DNA of 64,000 bases from Mastigias papua. Taxonomy: Eukaryota; Cnidaria; Scyphozoa; Rhizostomeae; Mastigiidae. Location: the NCBI GenBank assembly GCA_964019165.1, contig OZ025272.1, positions 1,519,128 through 1,583,127 on the forward strand, written 5' to 3'. The translations under genes were made by a program, and so were the position numbers. The notes below the pieces were generated by a model, which made no database searches, was not told where the DNA came from, and saw only the letters and a program-made list of their open reading frames with translations. Below are positions 1 through 64,000 of this stretch, piece after piece (position 1 is the stretch's first letter; each line of letters opens with the position of its first letter).

Positions 1-64000
<64,000 letters not shown>

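Overview
The window is animal (metazoan) nuclear DNA. Coding sequence is cut by GT-AG introns, the introns hold LINE remnants, a tRNA-tailed SINE-like element, several TIR elements/MITEs and long microsatellites, and base composition is AT-rich. The style suggests a marine invertebrate such as a cnidarian, but the sequence alone does not fix the phylum.

Every convincing coding exon lies on the minus strand and encodes part of a CAP (SCP/TAPS, PR-1/GAPR-1-like) domain or a linker. I resolve 50 exons making 23 CAP domains, numbered D1 (5', right edge) to D23 (3', left edge). Each domain is split at one place, between W and Y of a conserved NWY motif, by a phase-2 intron. The first-half exon (A) carries the HN.FR..H and GENLAM.C motifs. 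The second-half exon (B) carries Y.EVC, HFTQVVW and CTYVV.RY.PAGN. All introns between domains or around linkers are phase 1. All 50 exon lengths agree with these phases, so they join into one open frame of about 20.3 kb (about 6,780 codons, hand count) that runs off both window edges. Two exons, 13244-13885 and 11208-12281, contain the second half of one domain fused to the first half of the next without an intron. These show directly that successive domains share one polypeptide. I see no start-codon exon, signal peptide, stop codon or poly(A) end inside the array.

Layout from right to left. 54.9-64 kb: D1-D4, divergent, three of the four missing residues of the CAP His/Glu tetrad, with linker exons. 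38.7-54.2 kb: D5-D8 and three linker exons, with N-glycosylation-rich, Lys/Glu/Asp-rich and Gly/Asp/Lys-rich linkers and a 24-bp intronic minisatellite. 23-38 kb: D9-D17, a recently amplified block of near-identical exons and introns with Gly/Ser/Asn linkers. 11-21 kb: D18-D21, with an Arg-Gly-rich linker and the two fused exons. 0-10.4 kb: D21-D23, with a very large Gly/Ala/Asn-rich segment.

The best reading is one giant string-of-beads multi-CAP gene that grew by tandem duplication of a phase 1-1 module, with domain cores conserved and linkers diversifying freely. Repeat insertions sit only in introns. The main uncertainty is whether the transcript is continuous over the whole window or split into several multi-CAP genes.
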